Shown: piece after piece, positions 7,542-17,755 of the stretch
Numbering within the stretch: the stretch's first letter is position 1
Layout: the number at the start of each line of letters is the position of its first letter
From: Mesosutterella porci
Lineage (GTDB): Bacteria; Pseudomonadota; Gammaproteobacteria; Burkholderiales; Burkholderiaceae_F
Assembly: GCF_022134585.1 (NCBI RefSeq)
Contig: NZ_JAKNCT010000006.1
Span: forward strand, 1-64,000
Direction: 5' to 3'
Length of the DNA: 64,000 bases
The notes under the pieces: generated by a model
Databases searched by the model: none
What the model saw: the letters and a program-made list of their open reading frames with translations, nothing else
Told to the model about the DNA's origin: nothing
Made by a program: the position numbers and the translations under genes

Positions 7542-8711
7542 ATGACTAAGACCGTGAATATTCTCGGAGCGACGGGATCCATCGGCCGCTCTGCGCTGGA
7601 CGTGCTTTCGCGGCACCGCGGCGAGTGGCGCGTGCGCGCGATAGCCTCGGGCAGCCGCGTTCGGGAGCTGGCTGAGGCTGCGGCCGCCTGCGGCGCCGAG
7701 GCCGCCGCCGTGGCCGACCCGGCCCTGAAGGATGCGCTGGCCGCGGAGCTGCGGGCGAGGGGACTTGCCACCGAGGCTTTGGCCGGCCCTGAGGCGCTCT
7801 GCTCGATCGCCGGCGACCGGGGCGCAGATGCCGTGGTTCTTGCGGCAAGCGGCGCGGCGGGCCTGCCCCAGGCTTTTGCCGCGGCGCGTGCGGGCAGAAG
7901 AATGCTTCTCGCGAACAAGGAAAGCGTCGTGTGCGGAGGAGCGCTTCTGCAGTCCGAAATCAGGCGCCATGGCGCGTCCGTTTTCCCGGTGGACTCCGAG
8001 CACTCTGCCATTTTCCAGTGCCTCGCGGCGGCTACGCCGGGGCAGCGTGCCTCGGCCGTGATCTGGCTCACATGCTCGGGCGGGCCCTTCCGGACCCGCC
8101 GCGACCTCTCGGGCGTCACGATTGAGGAGGCGAGCACGCATCCGCGCTGGAAGATGGGGCGGAAAATCACGGTGGATTCCGCCACGCTTATGAACAAGGG
8201 CCTGGAGGTGATCGAGGCCCGGTGGCTTTTCGACATCCCCGCCGAGCGCATCCGCGTCGTGGTGCACCCGGAAAGCGTCATTCATTCGGCCGTGGCTTAC
8301 TGCGACGGGGCGGTGATGGCCGAACTCGGGGTTCCGGACATGAGAACCCCGGTCGCGGTGGCACTCGCCTGGCCGCAAAGAATTGAATCGGGAGCTCAGC
8401 CGCTCGATTTCCTGCACCTGAAGCCGCTGACCTTCGAGGCTCCGGACACGCAGCGTTTCCCGCTGCTTGCCATGGCCTACGAAGCCCTCAGCGAGGGCGG
8501 CGGCGCTCCCATCGTGCTCAACGCCGCCAATGAGGTGGCCGTGGAAGCTTTTCTCGGCGGCAGGATCCCCTTTCTGTCCATTGCGGAGGTCTGCCGCAGG
8601 ACCCTCGACCAGGTGCATTTCGGTTCTCCGGATTCACCCGAGGAGATCCTTGAGGACGACCGCAGGGCCCGCGAGGCTGCCCGCGGCCTGATCGACTCAT
8701 CCCTGCGATAG
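7542..8711 (+). CDS. dxr: 1-deoxy-D-xylulose 5-phosphate reductoisomerase
   Basis: Converts DXP to MEP with NADPH, the committed step of non-mevalonate isoprenoid synthesis, which supplies uppS upstream. The 389-aa protein has the NADPH loop GATGSIG at residues 9-15, LLANKESVV, the metal-binding DSEHSAIFQ segment, and the flexible-loop region STHPRWKMGRKITVDSATLMNKGLE split over the active site. The frame is open upstream to 7455, but family similarity begins at MTKTVNILG; a GGAGGA lies rather far (about 22 bases) from this ATG. rseP follows closely. Confidence 0.95.
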   Translation: MTKTVNILGATGSIGRSALDVLSRHRGEWRVRAIASGSRVRELAEAAAACGAEAAAVADPALKDALAAELRARGLATEALAGPEALCSIAGDRGADAVVLAASGAAGLPQAFAAARAGRRMLLANKESVVCGGALLQSEIRRHGASVFPVDSEHSAIFQCLAAATPGQRASAVIWLTCSGGPFRTRRDLSGVTIEEASTHPRWKMGRKITVDSATLMNKGLEVIEARWLFDIPAERIRVVVHPESVIHSAVAYCDGAVMAELGVPDMRTPVAVALAWPQRIESGAQPLDFLHLKPLTFEAPDTQRFPLLAMAYEALSEGGGAPIVLNAANEVAVEAFLGGRIPFLSIAEVCRRTLDQVHFGSPDSPEEILEDDRRAREAARGLIDSSLR

Positions 8712-8745
8712 GCAGATGGAGCCCCTTCCCGGAGGAAATGCACTC

Positions 8746-10116
8746 GTGAGCCTGCTCATTACTCTTGTTGCCTTTTCCGTGGCGCTCGAGCTTCTCGTCG
8801 TCGTTCACGAAGGCGGGCATTTCGCCGCTGCGCGGCTCTGCGGCGTGCGTGTGCTGCGCTTTTCCGTGGGCTTCGGGCCCGTCCTGTTCAAGCTCACCGG
8901 CCGGAGGAGCGGCACGGAGTACGCCCTGTCGCTGCTGCCTCTGGGCGGCTACGTGAAGATGCTCGACAGCCGAGATCCTTCGATGCGCGAGCAGTCGGAG
9001 CAGCATCCGCAGGAAGACTTCAACCGCAAGCGGCTCTGGCAGCGCGCCCTGATCGTTTTCGCGGGCCCCTTCATGAACCTTGTGCTTGCCGTGCTGATCT
9101 TCTGGGGCATCGGTATGGCGGGAACCTATGAGTTGTCGTCGCGAATCGCCCAGCCCGCAGAGGGCACGCCTGCCGCTGCGGCCGGACTCCGGGGCGGACA
9201 GTACGTGACCGAAGTCGGGGGACTTGAAGTGCACAGCTTCGAAGACCTGCAGATGAAGGTGCTGCGCGCCTCGGGCGGGCCTTCGACGATTACGGTGAGG
9301 GACAGCGGCGATGAAAAGGGCGAGAACGCTACGCGCTACCCCATCGATCTCAGCTCCATCGGCTTTGAGCAGGATCCGGCCAAGTCCCGGCCCATGGAGA
9401 AGGTGGGGCTGCTGCCCTGGCAGGGGCCGCTGACCGTGGTGGAGGTGCTGCCCGGGTCGGCCGCTCAAAGCGCGGGTTTTGCCGCGAAGGACCGCATCCT
9501 CGCGGTGAACGGCGAGCCCATGGGCGGCGCCCTCGACTTCATGAAGGCGGTCTCCGCCCTGGGCGGCCGGCAGGCTGACATCAGGATCGAGCGGGCGGGC
9601 GCCGAGCAGACGATCCGCCTCGAGGTGCCGGAAGCGACGGACTCGAAGACCGGGCAGAAGGTCGGCCGCATCGGTGTGAGGATCAGCGGCCTGCCCGACG
9701 TGGTGAGGGTGCAGCTCGGGCCTCTGGAGGCCTTTACAACGGGAGTCTCCAAGCTCTGGGATACGACGGTGCTCTCCATGCAGGTGATGGGCAGGATGCT
9801 GATCGGGCAGGCTTCGGTGAAGAACCTCTCCGGCCCTGTGGCCATTGCGGACTACGCGGGGCAGGCGATGCAGGTGGGGCTGCTGCCTTATCTCACTTTC
9901 CTTGCGGTTATGTCGGTGAGCCTAGGCATCCTCAATCTTCTGCCGGTCCCGGTCCTGGACGGAGGGTACCTTGCCATTTATGCGGTCGAGCTGGTGATCC
10001 GGCGCAGGCCTTCCGAGCGCGTCATAGGAGCTGCCCAGCGCATCGGGCTCGTCCTCATTCTGCTTCTTACGCTGATCGCGCTCACCAATGACCTCACCAG
10101 GCTGATGGGCGGTTAA
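8746..10116 (+). CDS. rseP: RIP metalloprotease (sigma-E regulatory site-2 protease)
   Basis: Intramembrane zinc protease that cleaves anti-sigma-E and remnant signal peptides. A GTG at 8746 is preceded by GGAGGA with 9-base spacing and gives a 456-aa protein with the HEGGH zinc motif at residues 21-25, as in characterised RseP; the ATG at 8716 would add ten residues lacking family support. Two PDZ-like modules lie in the periplasmic middle (around AAGLRGGQYVTEVGGL and SAGFAAKDRILAVNGEP). The C-terminal NLLPVPVLDGG carries the third metal ligand Asp, followed by membrane segments. It sits between dxr and bamA as is usual. Confidence 0.95.
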   Translation: MSLLITLVAFSVALELLVVVHEGGHFAAARLCGVRVLRFSVGFGPVLFKLTGRRSGTEYALSLLPLGGYVKMLDSRDPSMREQSEQHPQEDFNRKRLWQRALIVFAGPFMNLVLAVLIFWGIGMAGTYELSSRIAQPAEGTPAAAAGLRGGQYVTEVGGLEVHSFEDLQMKVLRASGGPSTITVRDSGDEKGENATRYPIDLSSIGFEQDPAKSRPMEKVGLLPWQGPLTVVEVLPGSAAQSAGFAAKDRILAVNGEPMGGALDFMKAVSALGGRQADIRIERAGAEQTIRLEVPEATDSKTGQKVGRIGVRISGLPDVVRVQLGPLEAFTTGVSKLWDTTVLSMQVMGRMLIGQASVKNLSGPVAIADYAGQAMQVGLLPYLTFLAVMSVSLGILNLLPVPVLDGGYLAIYAVELVIRRRPSERVIGAAQRIGLVLILLLTLIALTNDLTRLMGG

Positions 10117-10216
10117 AATAAAACAACTTTTTGACTTCTTCCAATGCCCGGCACTGGTTCGCGGATCCGAAAGAGCCTTTTCTGGGGAACTGCGATTCAT
10201 TCTGCGGAATTAACTC

Positions 10217-12565
10217 ATGACATTGAAGACTTTTACCATTAAGGCTGCGGCGGCTGGCGTCATCGCGGCCCTATCGCTTTCTGTTTTTGCCCAGCAGTTC
10301 AAGATCAAGGACATCCGGGTCGAGGGTATTTCCAGAACCGAACCGGGCACGGTGTTCTCTCACCTGCCCTTCCGCGTGGGCGATGACTACACGCCTGAAA
10401 AAGGCGCGCAGGCGATCCGCTCGCTCTACCAGTCCGGGCTGTTCCGCGATGTGAACCTGACCCAGGACGGCGACGTCATCGTCGTGAACCTGACTGAGCG
10501 TCCCGCGGTGGCCACGATCCAGACCAACGGCATCAAGGCCTTCGACAAGGACGAGGTGGAGAAGTCTCTGAAGGGAGCAGGGCTTGCCGAGGGACGCATA
10601 TTCAACTCGGCCACGCTTGACAAGGCGACGCAGGAGCTGCGCCGCCAGTACCTCGCCAAGGGCTTCTACGGGGTTGAGGTTTCGACCAACGTGACGCCTC
10701 TTGAGCGGAATCGCGTGCGGGTGACGATTTCAGTCGACGAAGGCTCTTCCTCCTCCATCAAGCAGATCCGCTTCACGGGCCTGCACGCTGCTGACGAAGA
10801 TGATCTGCGCGATGTGATGCAGCTGGGCACCCCCAACTGGTTCTCCTGGTACACGAAGCGCGACCAGTACTCGCGCGAGAAGCTCGCAGGAGACCTTGAG
10901 GCGATCCGCTCCTGGTACCTGAACCGGGGCTATCTCGACTACAGGCTCGACTCCGTGCAGGTGACGATCGCTCCGAACAAGGAGGACGTGTTCATCACGA
11001 TCAACATCGAGGAAGGCAAGCCCTACAAAGTCGCCTCGGTTAAGATCGAGGGCGAGGAGCTCGGGCTCGACAAGGAGCTGCAGGGGCTTCTCAAGCCGGT
11101 GAAGATCGGCAGCACCTACAGTGCCGAAACCGTGAACGCCGTGGGCGAAAGCCTGAAGGAGAAGTTCTCGACCCTCGGCTACGCCTTCGCCAAGGCGACG
11201 CCCAATCCTGTGACCGATCGGCAGAAGGGCACGGTGGACGTGATCTACACCATTGACCCAGGCCGCCGCGCCTACGTGAGGAATGTGATCATCACGGGCA
11301 ACACCCGCACGCGCGACGAGGTGGTTCGCCGCGAGGTGCGCCAGTACGAAGCCTCCTGGTTCGACTCCGACAAGGTGAAGATTTCGAAGGACCGCATCAA
11401 CAGGCTCGGCTTCTTCGATGACGTGACGGTGGAGCCCGCTCAGGTCGCGGGCACCCGCGACGAGGTTGACCTGAACGTCCACGTGAAGGAGCGCCCGACC
11501 GGCAACATCACGCTTGGCGCGGGCCTGTCCTCCTCCGACGGCATCATCTTGTCGGCTGGCATTTCGCAGACGAATATTTTCGGCACGGGCAATTCCGCGA
11601 GCGTCGAGGTGAGCAATTCGGATTCCACCCGCACTTACGCGCTTTCTCTCACCCAGCCGTACGTCACCCCAGAGGGCGTCTCCCGCACGATCGACATCTA
11701 CGACAGGCGGGTGGACCTCGATGAGCTCGACGTCTCCAACGTCATGTACGAAACGCTCGGCGCGAGTCTGAGCTATGGCGTGCCGGTGACCGAGCTGGAC
11801 CGCATCTACCTCGGCGCGAAGGTCGAGCAGACCAAGGTGACGCTGCGAGGCTCCCGGGACGCCAACGGCGAACCGATCGGCGACTCCTCGCCGCGGCGCT
11901 ACTGGGACTACGTCGACAATTTCGGCAAGGATCCGAAGTCGGCGGCGCTCACCTTCGGCTGGTCGAGGGACTCGCGCGACAACGCGCTTGCGCCTAACAA
12001 GGGCCGCTACCAGCGCTTGAGCGGCGAGGTGACGCTGCCGGTGCTCGACCTGCGCTACTACAAGGCGAGCTACCAGTTCCAGCAGTACTGGCCGGTGGCG
12101 AAGTACGTGACGGCCGCCTTCAATACGGAGATCGGCTACGCCGACTCCTACGGCGACAAGGAGTACCCGTTCTTCAAGAACTTCTACGCGGGCGGCATCG
12201 GTTCGGTGCGAGGCTTTGACAGCTCGTCACTTGGGCCGCGCGACAGCAACGGCGACAACCTGGGCGGCCAGAAGATGTTCAACTTCTCGGCCGAGCTCTA
12301 CGTGCCGCTGCCGGGCGCCGACCGCACGCTGCGCGCCTTCGGCTTCTTCGATGGCGGTTGGGTCTGGGGCAAGGGCGGCTCCAATCGCTATGAGGGCACC
12401 GACACGAGCAATGTCAGCCTCTCCGACCTTCGCTACTCCGTGGGCGTGGGCGTGGCCTGGATCTCTCCGCTCGGGCCGCTCAAGTTCTCGATCGCCTTCC
12501 CGCTCAACGACAAGAAGGGCGACGACGTGCAGCGCTTCCAGTTCCAGATCGGTACCGGTTTCTAA
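10217..12565 (+). CDS. bamA: Outer membrane protein assembly factor BamA
   Basis: Central Omp85 protein that folds and inserts outer-membrane beta-barrels. The 782-aa product has a signal peptide ending near SVFAQQ (residue 26), five POTRA repeats from about 27 to 430 and a 16-strand barrel. The diagnostic loop-6 motif VRGF is at 664-667 and the final strand ends FQIGTGF. Length is standard (about 760-810). It is followed by skp, the periplasmic chaperone that delivers its clients. A 100-bp gap before it could hold a separate promoter, but no confident sigma-E site was found. Confidence 0.97.
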   Translation: MTLKTFTIKAAAAGVIAALSLSVFAQQFKIKDIRVEGISRTEPGTVFSHLPFRVGDDYTPEKGAQAIRSLYQSGLFRDVNLTQDGDVIVVNLTERPAVATIQTNGIKAFDKDEVEKSLKGAGLAEGRIFNSATLDKATQELRRQYLAKGFYGVEVSTNVTPLERNRVRVTISVDEGSSSSIKQIRFTGLHAADEDDLRDVMQLGTPNWFSWYTKRDQYSREKLAGDLEAIRSWYLNRGYLDYRLDSVQVTIAPNKEDVFITINIEEGKPYKVASVKIEGEELGLDKELQGLLKPVKIGSTYSAETVNAVGESLKEKFSTLGYAFAKATPNPVTDRQKGTVDVIYTIDPGRRAYVRNVIITGNTRTRDEVVRREVRQYEASWFDSDKVKISKDRINRLGFFDDVTVEPAQVAGTRDEVDLNVHVKERPTGNITLGAGLSSSDGIILSAGISQTNIFGTGNSASVEVSNSDSTRTYALSLTQPYVTPEGVSRTIDIYDRRVDLDELDVSNVMYETLGASLSYGVPVTELDRIYLGAKVEQTKVTLRGSRDANGEPIGDSSPRRYWDYVDNFGKDPKSAALTFGWSRDSRDNALAPNKGRYQRLSGEVTLPVLDLRYYKASYQFQQYWPVAKYVTAAFNTEIGYADSYGDKEYPFFKNFYAGGIGSVRGFDSSSLGPRDSNGDNLGGQKMFNFSAELYVPLPGADRTLRAFGFFDGGWVWGKGGSNRYEGTDTSNVSLSDLRYSVGVGVAWISPLGPLKFSIAFPLNDKKGDDVQRFQFQIGTGF

Positions 12566-12649
12566 GGGTCGAAAGGGCGTAGAATCGGGCTGTTTCCTGC
12601 GGCGGGCGCGGAGCCTGCCGGAGGCTTTCGTTTAGAAGGTTTTGACAAA

Positions 12650-13171
12650 ATGACAAGAAAGTTAGTTTCTACGGCTGTTCTCGCGGCTGCTGCCTGCGCG
12701 GCCATCGCATTGGCGGGTTCGGCGCCGGCCTTCGCCGCAGAGACGGCGCAGAAGATCGGCGTAGTGAGCCTCGACCGCGTCCTGCACGAATCGGCTCCGG
12801 CCAAGGCCGCCGCGGACAAGCTCCAGAAGGAGTTCGCCCGCCGCAAGGCTGAGATCGACAAGATGTCAGCGGACTTTAAGGCCAAGGCCCAGGATTTTCA
12901 GAAAAACGGTCCGACGCTCACTCAGAGCCAGCGCATTAACGAGCAGCGCGACCTCGCAGAGGCTGAGCGCGCGCTCAGCCGGGCCCAGCGCGAGTTCCGC
13001 GAGGAACGCGGCCAGCGCGAAAACGAGGAGATCCAGATCGTGATCGCCCGCGCCAACCAGGTGATCCAGGACCTCGCGCGCCGCGAAAACTACGACCTGA
13101 TCTTCCAGGACGCCGTCTATGCGAGCCCCCGGGCCGATATTACCGACAAGGTTCTCAAAGCCATGAAGTGA
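12650..13171 (+). CDS. skp: Periplasmic chaperone Skp/OmpH
   Basis: Trimeric holdase that carries unfolded outer-membrane proteins to BamA. The 173-aa precursor has a cleavable signal peptide (cut predicted at AFA/AE near residue 29), then IGVVSLDRVLHES of the body and a long, charged helical segment (about residues 55-135) that would form the tentacles, and finally YDLIFQDAVYASPRADIT of the core. Length and order match the family. It lies between bamA and lpxD as in most proteobacteria. Confidence 0.93.
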   Translation: MTRKLVSTAVLAAAACAAIALAGSAPAFAAETAQKIGVVSLDRVLHESAPAKAAADKLQKEFARRKAEIDKMSADFKAKAQDFQKNGPTLTQSQRINEQRDLAEAERALSRAQREFREERGQRENEEIQIVIARANQVIQDLARRENYDLIFQDAVYASPRADITDKVLKAMK

Positions 13172-13284
13172 GGGCCGGAAGCCCTTCCGGGCTTCGGAGG
13201 TCCTGCGGAAAGCCTGATCCGGCAAGCGCCCGGGCCAGGCTTTCTCCGTGAATGAACGCAGCCGTTTGATTTGAAGAGGTGCCC

Positions 13285-14385
13285 ATGAAAGAAGCTGGCC
13301 AGTCGTTTTCGGTGTCCCGCCTGATCGAGGAGGTGAGCCGCCTGTCGGGCGGCCGCCTCGCTTCGGAAGCGAAGGCGGGGGCCGGGTCGTGCGAGGTCGA
13401 GGGCTTTGCTCCGCTCGAGGAGGCGCAGCCGCGCCACATCGCCTTCGTGGCCGGCCCGAAGACGATGAAGCCTGCGGCCGCGTCGAAGGCGGGCGTGCTC
13501 GTGCTCCGCGAGGAAGAAGCGAGGGCGGGCGGCGAAGCTTTTGCGGCGCGGCCCCTCGTGCTTACCGCCAACCCTTACGCTTGGTTTGCCTGGGCCTCCC
13601 AGGCCATGGAGGGAGAAATCCTGCCGCCGCCTGAGGCCGGCATCCGCCCGGGCGCCTTTGTGGCTCCTTCGGCCCAGGTGGATCCGAGTGCAAGGATCGA
13701 CGCCGGCGCGGTGGTGGAGGCCGGTGCGAGGATCGGTCCGAGGGCCTGGATCGGAGCCGGGGCCTATGTGGGCGAAAATGCCGAGATTGGCGAGTCGGCG
13801 AGGCTTTATCCGCGCTCCCTCGTGGGCAGCCGCTGCCGCATCGGAGCGCGAACCATCCTCAACATGGGCTGTGCGATCGGAGGCGACGGCTTCGGCTTTG
13901 CGCCTTTTGGCGGGGAATGGGTGAAAATCCCGCAGGTGGGCGCAGTCACGGTCGGCTGCGACGTCGAGATCGGGGCCAACACGACGATAGACCGCGGAGC
14001 GCTTGACGACACCGTGATCGGCGACGGCACGAAGATCGACAATCAGGTGCAGATCGGGCACAACTGCCGCATCGGGCGGCACTGCGTGATCTGCGGCTGC
14101 GTGGGCATCGCCGGCTCCACGACGGTGGGGGACCACTGCGTGCTGGGCGGCGCGGCGATGATCAACGGCCACATTTCCATTCCCGCGGGCTCGATGGTCG
14201 GGCCCGCCACCCCCGTGATGAGTTGGGGCGAAAAACCCGAGGTGATGACGGGGATTTTCCCGTCGCAGCCTCACAAGGACTGGGAGCGCACGGCGGTCAT
14301 GATTCGCCGCCTGCCGCAGATGCGCCAGTCCCTCAAGACGCTTGCCCGGGACGTTGCGCAGCTCAAGTCCGGGCAGGATCGTTAA
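13285..14385 (+). CDS. lpxD: UDP-3-O-(3-hydroxyacyl)glucosamine N-acyltransferase
   Basis: Third step of lipid A synthesis: transfers a 3-hydroxyacyl group from ACP to the 2-amino group. The 366-aa protein has the N-terminal uridine-binding domain (IAFVAGPK, NPYAWFAWASQ) and a left-handed beta-helix of hexapeptide repeats from about residue 115 to 300, including QIGHNCRIG with the catalytic His, and a C-terminal helix. AAGAGG at about 13274-13279 is five bases from ATG 13285; the in-frame GTG at 13279 overlaps that site, so ATG is chosen. Confidence 0.95.
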   Translation: MKEAGQSFSVSRLIEEVSRLSGGRLASEAKAGAGSCEVEGFAPLEEAQPRHIAFVAGPKTMKPAAASKAGVLVLREEEARAGGEAFAARPLVLTANPYAWFAWASQAMEGEILPPPEAGIRPGAFVAPSAQVDPSARIDAGAVVEAGARIGPRAWIGAGAYVGENAEIGESARLYPRSLVGSRCRIGARTILNMGCAIGGDGFGFAPFGGEWVKIPQVGAVTVGCDVEIGANTTIDRGALDDTVIGDGTKIDNQVQIGHNCRIGRHCVICGCVGIAGSTTVGDHCVLGGAAMINGHISIPAGSMVGPATPVMSWGEKPEVMTGIFPSQPHKDWERTAVMIRRLPQMRQSLKTLARDVAQLKSGQDR

Positions 14386-14468
14386 CCCGCGCCCGGGTTT
14401 TCTCCGGGCTTTATGGAGCGGACAACCCCGAAGAGAGGGCCTATTTCCCCCGGGGATCCGATGAAAAA

Positions 14469-14921
14469 ATGATAAAGATCTACGAGATCATGGATCTGCT
14501 TCCCCACAGATTCCCTTTCCTGCTTGTTGACCGTGTAGAGGAGGTGAGCGAGGACCTCACGACGATTACGGCCTACAAGAACGTGACCGCGAACGAACCG
14601 CAGTTCACAGGGCACTTTCCCGGGGCCCCGGTGATGCCGGGGGTGCTCATTATCGAGGCGTTGGCGCAGACCTGCGGCATCCTCGCCATGATGAGGCTGG
14701 GCGAAGAGGCCCGCAAGGACAAAGACTCGCTTTATTATTTCGCCGGCATCGACAAGGCCCGCTTCAAGCGCGTGGTGCTGCCCGGCGACAGGCTCGTGAT
14801 GAAGGGACGCTATCTGAAGGACCGGCTGGGCATCGGCTGGTTCGAATGCGAAGCCTCGGTCGACGGCAATTCGGTGTGCAAGGCGACGCTCATGTGCGCC
14901 CGGCGCAAAATCCACGAGTAA
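14469..14921 (+). CDS. fabZ: 3-hydroxyacyl-ACP dehydratase FabZ
   Basis: Hot-dog-fold dehydratase of fatty-acid elongation. The 150-aa product starts MIKIYEIMDLLPHRFPFLLVD and has the active-site His49 in GHFPGAPVMPG and Glu63 in IIEALAQ. The frame is open upstream into lpxD, but family similarity and length (E. coli about 151) support ATG 14469. FabZ and LpxA/LpxD draw on the same hydroxyacyl-ACP pool, hence the conserved linkage. Confidence 0.96.
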   Translation: MIKIYEIMDLLPHRFPFLLVDRVEEVSEDLTTITAYKNVTANEPQFTGHFPGAPVMPGVLIIEALAQTCGILAMMRLGEEARKDKDSLYYFAGIDKARFKRVVLPGDRLVMKGRYLKDRLGIGWFECEASVDGNSVCKATLMCARRKIHE

Positions 14922-15031
14922 GGCCCGCCAGGGGTTCACACGGCGCGGACGCTTCCTTCCCGCGGAAAACGGCCTTTGAGGAAGAGGCTTTTCCCGCGCC
15001 GTCCGCATGAAATCAAGATTAAGAGGTGCTC

Positions 15032-15820
15032 ATGGCAAAAATCCATCCGATGTCGGTGGTCGATCCGGCCGCCGAGATTGACGAAGGTGTGGAGATCGGT
15101 CCCTTCTGCGTGGTCGGACCCCATGTGAAAATCGCTTCAGGCACGGTTCTGATGAGCCATGTTTCGGTGCTCAACCGGACCACGATAGGCCGCAACAACA
15201 AGATCTTCGCGGGAGCCTGCATCGGTTGCCTGCCGCAGGACAAGAAATACGCGGGCGAGGACACGAGCCTCGTGGTGGGCGATGACAATGTGATCCGAGA
15301 GAACTGCACGATGTCGATCGGCACCGTTCAGGACGAGGGCATCACGCGCGTCGGCTCCCGGGGCCTGTACATGGCGAACGTGCATGTCGCCCATGACTGC
15401 CGCGTAGGCAATGACGTCATTCTTGCGAATAACGTGGGACTTGCGGGTCACGTGCATGTGAAGGACTTCGCGATCATAGGCGGACAGGCGGGCGTGCACC
15501 AGTTTGTGCACATCGGCGAGCACGCGATGGTGGGCGGCGGCTCCATGGTGGTGCGCGATGTGCCTCCTTTCGTCATCTGCTCGGGCTATCCGGCCGAGCC
15601 TCACGGGCTCAATTCGATCGGGTTGCGCCGGCGCGGCTTTACGACCGACCAGCTCTCCGCCCTCAAGCACTGCTACCGCATCATTTACCGGGAAAACCTC
15701 ACGGTTGCGGAGGCGAACGTGAAGCTGCAGGCTCTGGAGGCCGAAGAGCCGCAGTTCCGCGAACTGATTGAACTTATTCGAGTCGCAGTGGTCGACAGCC
15801 CCCGTGGCATCATCCGCTGA
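15032..15820 (+). CDS. lpxA: UDP-N-acetylglucosamine acyltransferase
   Basis: First step of lipid A synthesis. The 262-aa length equals that of E. coli LpxA. Hexapeptide repeats run from about residue 12 (AEIDEGVEIGPFCVVG) to about 185, with VAHDCRVG holding the catalytic His and GGQAGVHQFVHIGEHAMVGG as the typical late turns; a helical C-terminus follows. AAGAGG precedes ATG 15032 at five bases; the GTG at 15026 overlaps the ribosome site and is rejected. Confidence 0.96.
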   Translation: MAKIHPMSVVDPAAEIDEGVEIGPFCVVGPHVKIASGTVLMSHVSVLNRTTIGRNNKIFAGACIGCLPQDKKYAGEDTSLVVGDDNVIRENCTMSIGTVQDEGITRVGSRGLYMANVHVAHDCRVGNDVILANNVGLAGHVHVKDFAIIGGQAGVHQFVHIGEHAMVGGGSMVVRDVPPFVICSGYPAEPHGLNSIGLRRRGFTTDQLSALKHCYRIIYRENLTVAEANVKLQALEAEEPQFRELIELIRVAVVDSPRGIIR

Positions 15821-15893
15821 AGCGCCGGCGGGGGGCTCCGGGGCCTCTCTGGCCCTGCGGAGCCGCCGGGACAACACAGAGGAAGCATCAGAT

Positions 15894-17096
15894 ATGGAAG
15901 GATCGCCTTCGAAGACAAACCCAGAGGAGACGCTCTCGCCCGACCTGGCGCACCGCAGCGGCGTGATGTGGCTTGCCGGGGAGAAAAGCGGCGACGCGCT
16001 TGCCGCTCTTGTCCTTCCGGCCGTGAGAGACCGCATGGGCGGGGCGCTTCAGTACGGGATCGGGGGCGAAGCGATGGTGCGCGCGGGGCTCTCGGCCTGG
16101 AAGGGAATCGAGGCGCTTTCCGTCCGCGGCTACGTCGAGGTGCTCCGGAAGCTTCCCTCCCTGCTCAAGCTGCGCTCCGAGGTGATCGAGCGCGCCCGTG
16201 CGGCTTCGCCGCGCGTCTTCGTGGGGGTCGATGCTCCGGACTTCAACCTCGGGGTCGAGGCGGAGCTGCGCCGCAGCGGCATCCCCACAGTTCACTTCGT
16301 AAGCCCCTCGATCTGGGCCTGGAGGCCCGAGCGGATTGAAAAAGTCCGAGCGGCCGCCGACCTTGTGCTTCTCGTCTTCCCGTTCGAGCAGGCTATCTAC
16401 GACCGGGCCGGCATTCCCGCCGTCTACGTCGGCCATCCGATGGCAGCCCAGATTCCCGAGAAGCCGGATTCCTGGGCCGCCCGCAAGCGCCTCGCGATCG
16501 ATCCGCAGGGGCCGGTTTTTGCGCTCCTGCCGGGGTCGCGCTTCGACGAGATCCGCTGGAACGGGCCGTGTTTTTTAGAAACTGCCCGGAAGGTGCTCCG
16601 CAGCGAGCCCGAGTCTCTTTTCCTTGTCCCTGCCGCAGACGAACCGAGGCGCCTGCAGATTGTGAGCCAGCTCTCCGGGTTTCCGGACGTCGCAGCGAGG
16701 GTCCGGATTTTCCTCGGGCGCAGCCATGACGTGCTGGAGGCCTGCGACGCGGCGCTCATCGCCTCCGGCACGGCAACGCTCGAGGCGGCGCTTTACAAAA
16801 AACCCATGGTCGTGAGCTACAGGATGCCCGCCCTCTCCTCGATCATCATGCAGAGCAAGGGCACCACCTCGTGCGTGAGCCTGCCCAACATCCTCGCGGG
16901 CCGGAACATCGTTCCGGAGTTTCTGCAGTATTACGCGCAGCCCCAGTTCATGGCGGTGAGTCTGCTCGAGCAGCTGCGGCCCGAGCGGCGCGAAGCCCTG
17001 CTCCCGGTTTTCGAGCGGATGCATGAGTCGCTGCGGCGCGACACCGCGGCGCTCGCCTCCGAGGCCGTGGCCGGAGCCGCCCGGCGGGCGCCATGA
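15894..17096 (+). CDS. lpxB: Lipid-A-disaccharide synthase
   Basis: Glycosyltransferase (family 19) that joins lipid X and UDP-diacylglucosamine at the inner membrane. The 400-aa product contains WLAGEKSGD near the start, [41 protein letters not shown], and the sugar-nucleotide end [27 protein letters not shown] precedes ATG 15894 with eight-base spacing; upstream in-frame sequence overlaps lpxA and lacks similarity. The N-terminus is about 20 residues longer than in E. coli. The stop overlaps the rnhB start. Confidence 0.95.
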   Translation: MEGSPSKTNPEETLSPDLAHRSGVMWLAGEKSGDALAALVLPAVRDRMGGALQYGIGGEAMVRAGLSAWKGIEALSVRGYVEVLRKLPSLLKLRSEVIERARAASPRVFVGVDAPDFNLGVEAELRRSGIPTVHFVSPSIWAWRPERIEKVRAAADLVLLVFPFEQAIYDRAGIPAVYVGHPMAAQIPEKPDSWAARKRLAIDPQGPVFALLPGSRFDEIRWNGPCFLETARKVLRSEPESLFLVPAADEPRRLQIVSQLSGFPDVAARVRIFLGRSHDVLEACDAALIASGTATLEAALYKKPMVVSYRMPALSSIIMQSKGTTSCVSLPNILAGRNIVPEFLQYYAQPQFMAVSLLEQLRPERREALLPVFERMHESLRRDTAALASEAVAGAARRAP

Positions 17097-17755
17097 GACG
17101 GCGCCCGTCAGCGCCGGATGCGTCCGCCTTCATGGGGGATCTTTTTGGCGCAGAGGACTGGTCGGGGGAGGTTGTTGCCGGGGTCGATGAAGCAGGGCGC
17201 GGACCGCTGTGCGGCAATGTCGTTGCTGCCGCGGTGATCCTTGACCCCCGCAGGCCGATCGAGGGCCTGCGGGACTCCAAGAAGCTCACCGAGGCGCGGC
17301 GCGAGCAGCTCGCGCCTGAGATCCGCGAGAAGGCGGCGGCCTGGGGCGTGGGAGAGGCGACACCTCAGGAAATTGATGAGCTCAACATCCTGCAGGCGAC
17401 GATGCTCGCCATGCGGCGTGCGCTCGAGGCGCTGCCGGAGAGCGCGCGGCCGACCCTGGTGCTGGTTGACGGCAACTGCACGCCGAAACTCGACATTCCC
17501 TGCCGCGCGATCGTGAAGGGCGATGACCGGGTGAAGGCGATCTCGGCCGCCTCGATCCTCGCAAAGACTTGGCGGGACGCCGAGCTGCGGCGGCTTGATC
17601 AGGCTTATCCGCAGTACGGCTTCGCCCGCCACAAGGGCTACGGTACGAGTCAGCACCTCGAGGCGATCCGCCGCTACGGCCTGATCGAGGGCGTGTACCG
17701 CAGGAGCTTTGCGCCGATCAGCGCCATCACGGGCTGGAAAAGGGAGAAAAAATGA
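17093..17755 (+). CDS. rnhB: Ribonuclease HII
   Basis: Removes single ribonucleotides and RNA from RNA/DNA hybrids. The 220-aa protein has the active-site [14 protein letters not shown] motif (Asp and Glu near residue 28), [25 protein letters not shown] and the C-terminal [14 protein letters not shown]. It overlaps lpxB and the following methyltransferase gene by ATGA, indicating translational coupling. The N-terminal extension of about 20 residues before the core is modest. Confidence 0.95.
   Translation: MRRRPSAPDASAFMGDLFGAEDWSGEVVAGVDEAGRGPLCGNVVAAAVILDPRRPIEGLRDSKKLTEARREQLAPEIREKAAAWGVGEATPQEIDELNILQATMLAMRRALEALPESARPTLVLVDGNCTPKLDIPCRAIVKGDDRVKAISAASILAKTWRDAELRRLDQAYPQYGFARHKGYGTSQHLEAIRRYGLIEGVYRRSFAPISAITGWKREKK

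Noticed and set aside
10117-10216. Sigma-E promoter before bamA
   Set aside because: GGAACT occurs at 10186-10191 but no suitable -10 follows at the proper spacing.
15026-15034. GTG start for lpxA (and the equivalent GTG for lpxD at 13279)
   Set aside because: Both GTGs overlap the AAGAGG ribosome site; the ATG six bases later is correctly spaced and gives family-standard lengths.
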